Counted from the stretch's first letter, positions 55,488 through 64,000 are shown. The stretch: 64,000 nucleotides of DNA from Chitinophagaceae bacterium (GCA_016702745.1 JADJDJ010000001.1:248001-312000); one strand, 5' to 3'. A program made the numbers and translations. The notes: a model not told the origin generated them from the letters alone.

Positions 55488-58205
55488 ATGTATCTGCTCC
55501 TTTATACTAATATACTGCTTGATTTACTGATCAAAGGACGTGAAGAATATCTCATCGAACAATTTGAAGCCCTTCAAAATCTCAAGCTGATCCAGCTTCT
55601 CGTACCAAAGACTCTAATAGAGGAATGGAGAAAGAAAAGGGATCAGACAATTTCCTCTCATGAAAAGAGTGCTTTTGAATTTGGAAAACTATCCCCCGGT
55701 AATGAAGGGTATATGGAAGATTTAGTGGCTGTAATGAAAGAAAAAGCTTTACGGATCAACATATTGTTGGAAAATGGAATTCAGATACCATTGTTTAGCA
55801 AAACTATGCTGAAGGTGTCCAGGGAAATTAGCAGTGATTGTTGCCATTTTGCTGCAAAGAGCCTTAAGGACGCCTTAATCTATTTTGCAACTATAGACTA
55901 TTTACAGAAGAAACGAATTTCTGAATACATTCTAATCACTAACAATGGAACCGATTTTGGAGACAATGGAACTAAAAGCAAAGATATTCATTCAAATCTA
56001 AAGATTGACGGCATCGATTGTGTGTACCTGACCGCTGCCTCGCTTTTCTTCCATCAATATAAAGATCATTTTAATACGAATTTTGAGCAAGTAAAGAATG
56101 ACCATAAGCCAGGAACTGCTATTAAAGTAATACGGAAAGAAGGAAAAAATCTTCTGCTTTCCTTGTATGATGTTCTTAAACTTTGTGAAGCAAAGGTGGC
56201 TTTTATGCCTCTGGAGATACTCTCACGAATATACCCTTTCCGGACACAATCGCTACATCATGACTACAGCTATTATGAAGGGTTCACGATACATACAAAT
56301 AATAAGGACCTCTTCGAACTGTTTGCTGCCGTTGACAAGAGTACCATGCGATTTAAAAGTAACCGCAAGTTTCGAAATACAAAAGAGAATCTGGCCAAGC
56401 TGGAATATATCTATCTGTACCTGAACAGACATTATGTGTTCAGCTTTAGCCTTATCGGAGAATATAAAACAGTGGATATTGAGCATCCAAAACTGCAAAA
56501 GTTTTACAAACCGCCGGCATATTACGAGGGTTATAACTGGCAGCGGGTCACAGACGTCATCGACAGTAAAGTTATTTCACCATACCGTGCTCATTTGTTA
56601 TTTCAGCTAGGATTTTATGCAAAATCTTTTAATGTTTATTTCGAGCTGTATAAGCGATCGCAAAAAGACAAAAATAAAATTGGGATCTTCATCTTATTAC
56701 ATAATTTAAAAGCGGTATCTAACTTCTTAACGCTACGAGGTATAGAAGATACTGCAAAGGGTGGTCGAGAGATTGAAGGACTGGATATTGATAAGGAGTA
56801 CTTTGGATTTGCCCGGAGTACCCGGATTGATGAGTCGATAGCCCGTTTTGTCAAGAATGCCGACGATATGGAGTACCACGGCAAGAGAATAAACAAAGAT
56901 CTAAATGATATCCAAACACATTTCGAGTCCCAGCTCAGACCAAGTTATGCCAACAACAATAACTATGACCTGCTGCTCAATCATTTTGCTGTTTTCGAAC
57001 GGTACACCTTAGTGAATGCATTGGCTTATACCCGCTATAGCGATTTTCAAAAGACCTGTTCCGCTTTTATCAAAGGGGTATTCTTTGCATACAGCCTGAA
57101 TAAGTATCAATCAAGAAGGATCGAATACTTTGATGGTTTTCATCTTGAAGTGATGAGTATGTTCGGACAATCAAAAGAAATTTTATTGTGGTACAACCGA
57201 TATGTCACAAAAGAAATTGCATACAAAAAGACCGATGGTGCATTCGAGAAGATGGTAATGTCGCATTTCTCTACAACCAGTGATACGCTGGACAGACTCC
57301 TCAAAGTTGAGCATACATATATGTCCATCGAGTTTTACAGGATCACCTGGAATCTTCTCTTGCTGGTGAGTTTGGTTCAGACCGATGCTAAACTGATCAG
57401 GAATATATGGAAATCCCTTCCGCTACATTTATCGAGAATGCATGTTCGCGAACGACTTGATGTCAACAATTTCGCGATATTCCTGAAAGCGAGGAATAAG
57501 CAAATTGGTCAAAAGGAATTAATAGAAATGTTCTGGATTTGTATCAATAACCCTGGTTTGCATCATGACACTATCTTCCAGGCATTTGGTTCGATTTCCA
57601 TAAAGCGAAAGATACCCCTTGTAACTACCAAAGACGAGTATGACATTCTGGTTCCCTTGTTCCTTGAAATATGTTCAAAATGTAAAGAGAGGCATAAAGG
57701 CGATATCTTTAGTTTATACAGGATACTATCCCCGGAATTACAGGGTGAGCTACAAAGGTTGATAGAAACAAAGCTGCGAGAGAAACCTGATTTTGACCTG
57801 TTATACAAGGTTTCCCTTTTTGGCATCATCCAGCCGCACGAATTTATCCAGCCCTATATCGATGCCTTTGAAAAACCTGTCAGAAGCAGAAATTCATTCC
57901 TGGAAGGTGAGATACTATTGAGGGGGGTAAATGAGGTAATAAATCTCCTGTTTACTCATAACATTGATATACCCGAATCGCTACGTGAAAAGGTAAAAGG
58001 TTATTCGGATTATTATGACTGGCTGACGGATATGAGCGGCTTTGACTACAATAGATTTGAGCCCCTCTGGATCATTCAATATCCAACGACTGCTTACATG
58101 AATAGGATATTTTCAATAGAACCAGCTCGAAAGGCGGTAGCGGAATACTTGAAAACGAACTATCAGCCGACTCTGGCAATGCATTATACACAACATGTAA
58201 AATAA
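55488..58205 (+). CDS. Large protein with N-terminal PIN (DUF4935-like) domain
   Basis: A 905-residue protein. The first 210 residues match a PIN nuclease: LLYTNILLDLLIKG, KTLIEEWRKKR, and LKDALIYFATIDYL with ILITNNGTDFGD. In most PIN proteins the first motif has Asp before Thr-Asn; here it is Tyr (LYTNILLDLL), so catalysis may be lost or the base may be wrong. The remaining 690 residues look helical (TPR- or HEAT-like by eye) without a family I can name. It is followed at once by a PD-(D/E)XK gene, with stop and start overlapping nearly. I cannot assign a known defence system. Confidence 0.8.
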   Translation: MYLLLYTNILLDLLIKGREEYLIEQFEALQNLKLIQLLVPKTLIEEWRKKRDQTISSHEKSAFEFGKLSPGNEGYMEDLVAVMKEKALRINILLENGIQIPLFSKTMLKVSREISSDCCHFAAKSLKDALIYFATIDYLQKKRISEYILITNNGTDFGDNGTKSKDIHSNLKIDGIDCVYLTAASLFFHQYKDHFNTNFEQVKNDHKPGTAIKVIRKEGKNLLLSLYDVLKLCEAKVAFMPLEILSRIYPFRTQSLHHDYSYYEGFTIHTNNKDLFELFAAVDKSTMRFKSNRKFRNTKENLAKLEYIYLYLNRHYVFSFSLIGEYKTVDIEHPKLQKFYKPPAYYEGYNWQRVTDVIDSKVISPYRAHLLFQLGFYAKSFNVYFELYKRSQKDKNKIGIFILLHNLKAVSNFLTLRGIEDTAKGGREIEGLDIDKEYFGFARSTRIDESIARFVKNADDMEYHGKRINKDLNDIQTHFESQLRPSYANNNNYDLLLNHFAVFERYTLVNALAYTRYSDFQKTCSAFIKGVFFAYSLNKYQSRRIEYFDGFHLEVMSMFGQSKEILLWYNRYVTKEIAYKKTDGAFEKMVMSHFSTTSDTLDRLLKVEHTYMSIEFYRITWNLLLLVSLVQTDAKLIRNIWKSLPLHLSRMHVRERLDVNNFAIFLKARNKQIGQKELIEMFWICINNPGLHHDTIFQAFGSISIKRKIPLVTTKDEYDILVPLFLEICSKCKERHKGDIFSLYRILSPELQGELQRLIETKLREKPDFDLLYKVSLFGIIQPHEFIQPYIDAFEKPVRSRNSFLEGEILLRGVNEVINLLFTHNIDIPESLREKVKGYSDYYDWLTDMSGFDYNRFEPLWIIQYPTTAYMNRIFSIEPARKAVAEYLKTNYQPTLAMHYTQHVK

Positions 58206-58209
58206 AGTG

Positions 58210-58773
58210 ATGGAGTATTTTTTAGAACCCGGGGATCTGATCGACAGGATTCGCAATATGCTGCGAGCGTTTTCTCTAGCCCAGGCTACCCTGATCCGCC
58301 AGGATCCGCATGAAGATGCCATTGTGGATGCGTTGAAGCCATTTCTGTATGAGTTCTTTCACGATTTTCCCAATGATATCAATCATAATTACGACCTGAT
58401 GCATAGTGATAATGAAATGGTGAGAAAAGCTGGCGAATTCCTCAGGAGTGAACTACCAAAAAACAAAATTCCCAAAAAGTCAGCTCCTGACCAGGAGGTG
58501 ATCGTAAAGAGGATGCTCCCTGATTACATTCTTCATGATCTAACATCAGGAGTACATAATTTTTTAATTATTGAGGTCAAGAAGACAACTAATATCAATC
58601 AGCATGACAGGGTCTGGGACCGATTAAAACTGACCGCTGCTACAAGTGGCCACCTTAATTATACTTATGGATGTTTTGTTGACATCGCCACTGGCGATGA
58701 TGTGAAGAAGGGAAAAGCTTCAAATTTTGTCTTGTATATGGACGGGGAAGCAGTTTACCACGAGGCCGTATAA
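58210..58773 (+). CDS. PD-(D/E)XK nuclease family protein
   Basis: A 187-residue protein from ATG 58210, four bp after the PIN gene's stop. A GTG at 58207 is also possible. The nuclease core is visible: PDYILHD supplies the first Asp, then NFLIIEVKKTTNINQHDRVW gives the E-x-K motif (EVK) with a later Asp, and KLTAATSGHLNYTYGCFVD follows. The N-terminal half is helical (ALKPFLYEFFHDFPNDINHN). Restriction-type nucleases, repair enzymes and many defence effectors use this fold. It probably acts with the PIN protein, but no named family fits fully. Confidence 0.8.
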   Translation: MEYFLEPGDLIDRIRNMLRAFSLAQATLIRQDPHEDAIVDALKPFLYEFFHDFPNDINHNYDLMHSDNEMVRKAGEFLRSELPKNKIPKKSAPDQEVIVKRMLPDYILHDLTSGVHNFLIIEVKKTTNINQHDRVWDRLKLTAATSGHLNYTYGCFVDIATGDDVKKGKASNFVLYMDGEAVYHEAV

Positions 58774-58814
58774 GAGGGGTATCTTTGCACTTACTAATTC
58801 TTAAGGAGGAACTT

Positions 58815-60515
58815 ATGACCATTGACCAAGTAAAAAAATCGAAGGAATCGGAAGATAAGGTTGAATTCAAGGAAGCTCAATCACAGTATAGCTATAATAG
58901 CGGGAGAAAAAGCGTTTTGGGTTATATTGTGGCATTGGCCAATGAGAATGGGGGTAAGCTGATACTAGGTGTAAAGGAAAATAAATCCGGCCTTCACCAG
59001 ATCGTGGGTTCAGGAGCATGGGATGGCGCTGAAGGTAAATTGACCGAAGATATATACCGCGATCTGCAAGTACGTGTGACAACCGAAGTTCTTTTTGAAG
59101 GTACAAACAGGGTGCTTGTTATACACGTTCCCTCACGACCAGTCGGTAAAGCGCTGAAGTTCCAGGATGTTCCGTTGATGAGAGTTGGTGAGGACCTGCA
59201 CCCGATGAGCGACGAACAACTTTTTAAAATATTACAGGAGCAGGAACCTGATTTTTCAGCGAAATTCTGTGAGGGACTGACTCTAGGCGATCTTGACCAG
59301 GGAGCTATTGAAAAGATGAAGGAAAGGTATAGTATCAAGCAAGGTAATCCTTCTTTTCAAAGTAAAGGAACGGAGCAAGTCCTAAGTGATCTGAAACTCT
59401 TGTCCAATGGTCGTCTAACCTATGCAGCCCTGATCCTCCTGGGAAAAAGAAAAGCTATTCAACATTATTTACCACAAGCCTCTGTCACTTGGGAATTTCG
59501 ATTTGCAGAAGGTCAAATCACACATGATTTCCGCGAGAATATTTGCCTCCCCTTGTTTATTGGTATTGGCTACATCTGGAAGTTCATTAATGAAAAAAAT
59601 GGAAGGATACCAATCCGTGAAGGCGCATTTATCAGTGACCTGATGGCCTTTAACGAAGAGGTGATCCGCGAGGCACTTTTGAATGCGATCGCGCACCGTG
59701 ACTATAGCGTCACGAGCGAAGTGGTGATCAAGCAGTACCCCCGCGAAATGATTATTAATAATCCCGGCGGTTTTCCAAAAGGTGTCACGATAGAGAATCT
59801 GCTGACGGTGAGTAGCACTCCACGAAGTCGTCTAATGGCCGAAGTGCTGGAGAAGACCGGGCTGGTTGAACGATCGGGCCAGGGCGTCGATAAGATATAT
59901 GCTTACACCCTTGCAGAAGGTAAACCCATGCCGTCTTACCAGGATTCAGATATGTTCCAGGTTTCGCTGAAGTTGTCCGGTATTGTTGAGGACAAAGCTT
60001 TTCATATTTTCATCACTGAGGTACAAAAAAGGAGGAAACCGGAGGAATTACTCGGCGCTGAACAGATAATCGCACTGTACAAGGTTAAGCAAGGTCTTTC
60101 CGCACAAGTAAAATCCGAACTGATTGCTACTCTGGAAAAGCAAAAGCTGATCGTAAGAGCGGGCGGAAATACTTTGCGGTATGTGCTTCCTGATTCTTAT
60201 TCTCAACTGGCATCTAAGGAACAGCGGATTGGCAAAAGATATATTACAAGGGAAGTTGAGCAATTCCTGACCGTGCTTCAAGGCAGTACTTTAAAGATCG
60301 CTGAGATCGAGCAAGCGCTTGCAGGATCCTTAAACCGCAATCAACTGAAGTATCTTATTTCAAAATTGTGGGAAGATCACATCGTTGATACCGAAGGGTC
60401 CAGTCGAGCAACTCGGTACAGGATTAAGATACCCTTTGATACGCTTAGTGGGGATGCTTTATCTGATGCCGTGATCAAAGTCTTGAGGGAAAAGCATGGT
60501 GCCGAGGAAAGTTGA
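58815..60515 (+). CDS. AlbA_2 (Schlafen-like) domain protein with GHKL-type and winged-helix parts
   Basis: A 566-residue protein. I chose ATG 58815 because a strong Shine-Dalgarno (AAGGAGGA, 58803-58810) precedes it; a TTG at 58785 is unlikely. Residues about 10-130 are an AlbA_2 domain (VEFKEAQSQYSYNSGRKSV, ALANENGGKLILGVKE), and residues about 280-400 show the HATPase_c_4 pattern (REALLNAIAHRDYS, NPGGFPKG, SRLMAEVLEKTGLVERSGQG). The tail has winged-helix-like pieces. The family is often annotated as a transcriptional regulator or RecG-like helicase-related protein. In islands it appears near defence genes, where it may bind tRNA or DNA. Confidence 0.88.
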   Translation: MTIDQVKKSKESEDKVEFKEAQSQYSYNSGRKSVLGYIVALANENGGKLILGVKENKSGLHQIVGSGAWDGAEGKLTEDIYRDLQVRVTTEVLFEGTNRVLVIHVPSRPVGKALKFQDVPLMRVGEDLHPMSDEQLFKILQEQEPDFSAKFCEGLTLGDLDQGAIEKMKERYSIKQGNPSFQSKGTEQVLSDLKLLSNGRLTYAALILLGKRKAIQHYLPQASVTWEFRFAEGQITHDFRENICLPLFIGIGYIWKFINEKNGRIPIREGAFISDLMAFNEEVIREALLNAIAHRDYSVTSEVVIKQYPREMIINNPGGFPKGVTIENLLTVSSTPRSRLMAEVLEKTGLVERSGQGVDKIYAYTLAEGKPMPSYQDSDMFQVSLKLSGIVEDKAFHIFITEVQKRRKPEELLGAEQIIALYKVKQGLSAQVKSELIATLEKQKLIVRAGGNTLRYVLPDSYSQLASKEQRIGKRYITREVEQFLTVLQGSTLKIAEIEQALAGSLNRNQLKYLISKLWEDHIVDTEGSSRATRYRIKIPFDTLSGDALSDAVIKVLREKHGAEES

Positions 60516-60972
60516 TTCCCCGTATTTGGATATGTTTCTCTGTATTGCGCTTTTGTCGGCACCGGAAGATATTTCGCTGATATCGCAGGATTCGCTACTG
60601 GTGCCGAATTCTTCGGAAAAACCAGGCGCCGCAGGCCGGATTATCCGGCGCCGGCGATTCTCCGTAATGGTGCTACCGGCGTGCCGAATTCTCCGAAAGC
60701 GGGCGCCGCGGCAGGCCGGGGTTTCTGAACCGGTATATAATTAACTAATAATCATACATTTATATACCGGCGCCACTATCGCGGCCTACGGCGCCGATTC
60801 TCCGCAACTGCCTGCCGATTCTCTGCAACTGCAGGCGGCGCCGGAAACCCGGCAGGACCGGGATTCCGAAAGAGACGAAAGCGAGAGACCGAAATTCTCC
60901 TAAAATATGCGGATATATTGTGGGTAATAGAAGTGCAGGGACTCAGATCTTTTCGCTATAAAAACTTTAACT
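60516..60972. repeat. GC-rich repeat region between the island operons
   Basis: About 500 bp lack a gene. From about 60580 to 60870 the DNA is much richer in G and C than its neighbours and carries several copies of GCCGAATTCTCCG, GGCGCCG(C/A) and GCCGATTCTC(C/T)GCAACTGC, many in inverted or direct order (for example 60604, 60652, 60680, 60793 and 60814). This looks like a cluster of short palindromic repeats, perhaps a remnant of integration. The 3' part (60870-60972) is AT-rich and probably holds the promoter of the next operon. Confidence 0.6.
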
Positions 60973-61010
60973 TAGCATCAACCAATGGATATATCCATTG
61001 GTTGATGCTA
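60973..61010. promoter_or_regulatory. Perfect 38-bp palindrome, probable operator
   Basis: TAGCATCAACCAATGGATA and its exact reverse complement TATCCATTGGTTGATGCTA meet at the centre with no loop. It ends seven bases before the ATG of the AbiEi-like gene. AbiEi antitoxins repress their own operons by binding inverted repeats at such positions, so autoregulation is likely by analogy. Its high symmetry could also form a hairpin in the 5' mRNA leader. Confidence 0.78.
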
Positions 61011-61017
61011 GCACCTC

Positions 61018-61881
61018 ATGATTTCGAAGGTCCCACTCTCCAAGAAAATTTCGACTTATTTCACCAAGATCAAAGCTAAAGTTTACACAACGGAAGAACT
61101 GCATGTAATGATAGCTGATTTTGCGAAAGCCGTACGTACACCTCTGGATGCAGAACCTTCGGAGTACCTGGACTGGTTGATAGTTCAGAGAATCATCACA
61201 GCTATCACATTTATCGATAAGAATGAAAAGATAATTAACCGTTATGTACGGGCGGGATACAAGCCATCCACTTATGAACTCGCACTAACTCTAAAGCCCA
61301 GGTGCTATCTCTCCCATTTATCAGCGGCATATATTCACGGATTTGTGAAAACGAAACCCGAAATTTTATACGTAACCTCGGAGGGGTCAGAAAAGCTGGA
61401 CCTGCCAATGGTAACGGATCCAGATGCGATTGCGTCCGCATTTAAAGGCAAGGCTCGTCGCTCAGGCTCGGTATATACAATCGGAAATGACAAATGTATA
61501 TTGCTTGGCGGCAAGTTTACCAGGCAACTTGGTGTCATAAAAAAAGATGAAGTCACTGTAACTGATCCGGAAAGAACTCTCCTCGATGCAGTAGTGCGCC
61601 CCTTTTATGCAGGAGGTGCACAGACTGTTCTAGATATCTACAGAACTGCTAAAGGCCAAATTTCTGTTCCAACTTTAATTGAATACCTAAATGAAATAAA
61701 CTTCGCTTATCCATACCACCAGGCAATTGGATTCTACCTGGAGAAAGCGGGTTATAGGGGTAAGGCCTTAACCAGGCTTGATATGAATTACGATAAAACA
61801 AAGTTCTATCTGGACTATGAAATGAATTCTCCTGAATTCGATAAAAAATGGCAGGTCTACTTTCCCAGGGACTTAAAATAA
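61018..61881 (+). CDS. AbiEi-like antitoxin / transcriptional regulator
   Basis: A 287-residue protein similar to AbiEi antitoxins. The N-terminal region (KISTYFTKIKAKVYTTEELH) looks like a winged helix. The C-terminal domain has PRCYLSHLSAAYIHGF, VTVTDPERTLLDAVVRPFYAGG (key part TDPERTLLDAVV) and YPYHQAIGFYLEKAGYRG. In the type IV AbiE system the toxin gene AbiEii follows with a short overlap, but here a small unrelated gene and an ATPase follow. It is therefore an orphan or a regulator of the next genes. A perfect palindrome lies just upstream, and the gap to the next gene is 40 bp. Confidence 0.8.
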   Translation: MISKVPLSKKISTYFTKIKAKVYTTEELHVMIADFAKAVRTPLDAEPSEYLDWLIVQRIITAITFIDKNEKIINRYVRAGYKPSTYELALTLKPRCYLSHLSAAYIHGFVKTKPEILYVTSEGSEKLDLPMVTDPDAIASAFKGKARRSGSVYTIGNDKCILLGGKFTRQLGVIKKDEVTVTDPERTLLDAVVRPFYAGGAQTVLDIYRTAKGQISVPTLIEYLNEINFAYPYHQAIGFYLEKAGYRGKALTRLDMNYDKTKFYLDYEMNSPEFDKKWQVYFPRDLK

Positions 61882-61921
61882 ATAAGCCTGCTGAATTATC
61901 TTTATAAGAAATTGAAAAGAA

Positions 61922-62146
61922 ATGAATACAAAAGCAATTTTTAAGGATGGTCCATTCGATCAAGTTGAAGAAACCTTAGAAGGTCAACCTGCAATTCATA
62001 AAATCCGCGAAACTTTTCAAAACGATGAAAAAGGATTGCGGTACTATGTACATCAGTATGACCGGGCGCCGGGAGAATTCAAGGAATCGGACCTTGTTCC
62101 TTATCATCATAAGGGGATAGTCGAACAGGTTAATAAAACGTTTTAA
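61922..62146 (+). CDS. Small protein of unknown function in the ATPase/HNH operon
   Basis: A 74-residue protein (MNTKAIFKDGPFDQVEETLE ... VPYHHKGIVEQVNKTF) without signal sequence, membrane helix or recognisable motif. It begins 40 bp after the AbiEi-like gene and ends five bp before the ATPase start. The tight spacing suggests cotranscription and a role with the ATPase, but this is only context. Confidence 0.6.
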   Translation: MNTKAIFKDGPFDQVEETLEGQPAIHKIRETFQNDEKGLRYYVHQYDRAPGEFKESDLVPYHHKGIVEQVNKTF

Positions 62147-62151
62147 AGAAA

Positions 62152-63684
62152 ATGGCTAAATCAGTTCAAAGAGGCATTCAATTCGTCGTTCAGGAGTATG
62201 AGTATAACCTGGTAGATAATAACTGTTATCTTATTCCGAATACATGGGACGATTTTAGTTTCAAGACTACATTTGAAATTATCTATAAAGATGCTGAAGG
62301 CAAGATTCGAAATCTAAGCGGCATCAAGGTAATGCAGAGGGGGCAAGAGCGGGGCTATACTCAACTGCCTCCCCAATTCACAGAATTGGATGAATCCTAC
62401 TGTTCACTTGGCAACAGCCAGGAGTATTATGAAGAGATGATGAATTTGCCTGAAGATATTAGACTGAATATTCTCAGGTCTTTGAGGGATTGCATATTCA
62501 ATCCTGCGATTTTTACTGAATTCTCTAATGAGCGTGCAATGCGATTATCTTTGCTCAGGGACACATCTGACAGTACGATAGGTACGCTTTATCCAAGTAT
62601 CCTTAAAGGCCACGCGATCCTTACACCTTTCCGTTTTCGATTTCTCCTGAATAATAATCCCGAAACCTCCATAGAGGTCGACGTTACACCGGACTCGTTA
62701 CCCCCTACCAATATACATGCACTCATTGGAAGGAACGGAGTTGGCAAAACAAGAATTGTGTCCGGAATCATGGATTGTATCACAAAAGCAGTCAAGCCGA
62801 GTCAAATAAGTATGCCCGGTACGATCGAATTCGGTGCTATTTTCCAGGATTTTAAGATTGCAATTGGGGACGGAGAGCGCTTTACAAACCTCATCGTTGT
62901 TGTCTGGAGTGCCTTTGATAATTTTCAACCCAACCGGAATTTAAGTGACAAGGATAGTGTTCGATGTGATTATATTGGTCTTAAGCAAAAGGATAATACA
63001 ACTTTCAAGACGACAACAGAGTTGGCCAGAGAATTTGTCGAGTCATTTAAAACCTGTATCAATTCAAACCGTCGAAAACGGTGGATCGAAGCCGTTACTA
63101 TACTTTGTTCTGATCCCATTTTTAAAGAATACAAACTTAATGAGCTTGACTACGAGAGTATCGCAATCGAGTATATTGAGAGTGTATATAATAATTTAAG
63201 TTCGGGGCACCGTATTATTCTTCTTACAATCACAAGGTTAGTTCAATTGATGGATGAAAAAACACTTGTATTGATTGACGAGCCTGAAAATCATCTGCAT
63301 CCTCCATTGTTATCCTCCTTCGTAAAAGCATTATCTGTTCTTGCAATACAGCGTAATGCTGTTGTTCTGATCGCAACACATTCCCCAGTTGTGCTACAGG
63401 AAGTACCGAAAATATGCACTACAAAGATCAATCGGGTTGGTTCGACCTATACTTTATCCCGTCCTGAATTTGAGACCTATGGTGAGAACATCGATATCTT
63501 AACACGGGATGTATTCAGGCTCGAACTGGAGGAAAGTGGATTTTATATAACTATAAATGACCATCTTCAATCACACAATTTTGATTATGATAGCCTGTTG
63601 CAGTCCTTTAGCGACAGGATCGGTTCAGAAGCAAAAGCGATCGCACTGGCCATCATAGCTTCAAGGAGGACCGGCGATGCATAG
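62152..63684 (+). CDS. AAA ATPase of the PtuA/OLD-like ABC type (Septu-like)
   Basis: A 510-residue ABC-type ATPase with Walker A IGRNGVGKTRIV (about residue 196), the signature-like NNLSSGHRIIL, Walker B LVLIDEPENHLHPPLL and the His switch ATHSPVVLQEV. The N-terminal 180 residues and the helical insertion between Walker A and signature have no clear match. The next gene begins inside this one (ATG 63677, eight bases before the stop) and looks like an HNH nuclease, so the pair resembles PtuA-PtuB of Septu. In Septu the ATPase forms a complex with the nuclease and blocks phage. Named membership needs profile searches. Confidence 0.82.
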   Translation: MAKSVQRGIQFVVQEYEYNLVDNNCYLIPNTWDDFSFKTTFEIIYKDAEGKIRNLSGIKVMQRGQERGYTQLPPQFTELDESYCSLGNSQEYYEEMMNLPEDIRLNILRSLRDCIFNPAIFTEFSNERAMRLSLLRDTSDSTIGTLYPSILKGHAILTPFRFRFLLNNNPETSIEVDVTPDSLPPTNIHALIGRNGVGKTRIVSGIMDCITKAVKPSQISMPGTIEFGAIFQDFKIAIGDGERFTNLIVVVWSAFDNFQPNRNLSDKDSVRCDYIGLKQKDNTTFKTTTELAREFVESFKTCINSNRRKRWIEAVTILCSDPIFKEYKLNELDYESIAIEYIESVYNNLSSGHRIILLTITRLVQLMDEKTLVLIDEPENHLHPPLLSSFVKALSVLAIQRNAVVLIATHSPVVLQEVPKICTTKINRVGSTYTLSRPEFETYGENIDILTRDVFRLELEESGFYITINDHLQSHNFDYDSLLQSFSDRIGSEAKAIALAIIASRRTGDA

Positions 63685-64000
63685 TTGTCAAGTTCCTTCA
63701 TATAGTTTCGCAAACGCCTACACCTGGTGTATCGAGGATACCCAGCGCAGGCGACAGGATTTATTCAATCTAAAGATGGGAGACCTTACAGGACTTTGTC
63801 AACTGTACGACCGGAAGATGAATGAACATGCGGGGCATGAGATCGTACCTATGGCTGCAACAGATGTGGGACCATTAGACCTCGATGACTACAGAAATTT
63901 GTACGAACAGAAGTTGCTCAATAAAGGTCTCCGAGCCCGAACCGTTTATGATGATATACTTTCAGCGGGATTGCTCAGGGGATGCTGTTACTGTTCCTAT
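63677..64000 (+). CDS. Putative HNH nuclease of Septu type (PtuB-like), truncated by the right edge
   Basis: The first 108 residues of a protein that starts at ATG 63677, preceded by AAGGAGGACC as a strong ribosome-binding site and overlapping the ATPase gene by eight bases. The visible part includes VYDDILSAGLLRGCCYCSY at the edge, the kind of CxxC zinc-knuckle start that precedes the HNH core in PtuB-like proteins (RxxYDxIL...CPYC). The catalytic His lies beyond the window, so activity is not shown. Overlap with the ATPase supports a two-gene operon. Confidence 0.68.
   Translation, partial: MHSCQVPSYSFANAYTWCIEDTQRRRQDLFNLKMGDLTGLCQLYDRKMNEHAGHEIVPMAATDVGPLDLDDYRNLYEQKLLNKGLRARTVYDDILSAGLLRGCCYCSY

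Noticed and set aside
61018..62146. A complete AbiE toxin-antitoxin pair
   Set aside because: The gene after the AbiEi-like protein is a 74-residue protein without a nucleotidyltransferase motif, so the AbiEii toxin is absent.

Overview
The window looks like a chromosome segment of a Bacteroidota bacterium, most likely of the family Chitinophagaceae. The signs are a type IX secretion C-terminal sorting domain, a TonB-dependent receptor with a carboxypeptidase-like N-terminal domain, DUF4476, DUF4136 and DUF6263 proteins, a malic enzyme fused to a phosphotransacetylase domain, SPOR proteins, lipoproteins with a late cysteine, a TAnnTTTG-type promoter and almost no Shine-Dalgarno sequences in the core region. 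The assignment is inference from gene content.

Layout. 1-13.8 kb: an alpha-2-macroglobulin-like gene cut by the left edge, a DUF4476 protein, sucD, an MlaEF-type lipid transporter, maeB, an M20 peptidase, small envelope proteins, and a deoC/ALDH16-like cluster whose aldehyde dehydrogenase is split into a catalytic and a pseudo-enzyme gene. 13.9-28 kb: two secreted amidohydrolases, a potassium channel, a Thr-rich lipoprotein, secA, atpG, scpB and lysA. 28-42 kb: a DUF6263 protein, an operon with a membrane-anchored papain-like protease, a thioredoxin-like protein, a DUF4442 protein and a beta-CASP metallo-beta-lactamase protein, then a giant T9SS-secreted adhesin-like protein. 41.7-48.8 kb: tRNA-Met, an acetyltransferase, a GIY-YIG nuclease embedded in a family of MITE-like repeats, a TonB-dependent receptor and an aminotransferase. 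48.9-51.5 kb: two direct copies of an IS110 element. 51.5-53.9 kb: a MORN/TonB protein, a TPR protein and tRNA-Pro. From tRNA-Pro to the right edge: a probable genomic island that begins with tandem copies of the tRNA 3' end. It carries a PIN-domain/PD-(D/E)XK/AlbA_2 cluster and a Septu-like ATPase/HNH operon headed by an AbiEi-like protein behind a perfect 38-bp palindrome.

Three results stand out. First, the noncoding 5' end of each IS110 copy folds into two stem-enclosed loops. These carry four short segments that match, in the expected order and polarity, the left target, right target, left donor and right donor sequences at the element junctions, as expected of a bridge RNA. Second, the island cargo contains gene combinations I do not recognise as a named system: a 905-residue PIN protein directly followed by a PD-(D/E)XK nuclease, and a Septu-like pair with an extra small protein and an orphan AbiEi-like regulator. 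Third, six repeats with matching ends surround or neighbour a GIY-YIG gene, which could mean that the nuclease and repeats are functionally linked.

A warning for any user: at least a dozen genes, including secA (three times), sucD and scpB, are broken by single-base indels, mostly in homopolymers, and restore perfect family sequence when one base is added or removed. I read this as residual sequencing or assembly error rather than gene decay. Two further lesions are in-frame stop codons (in the mlaF-like gene and the T9SS gene) and are less easily explained that way.
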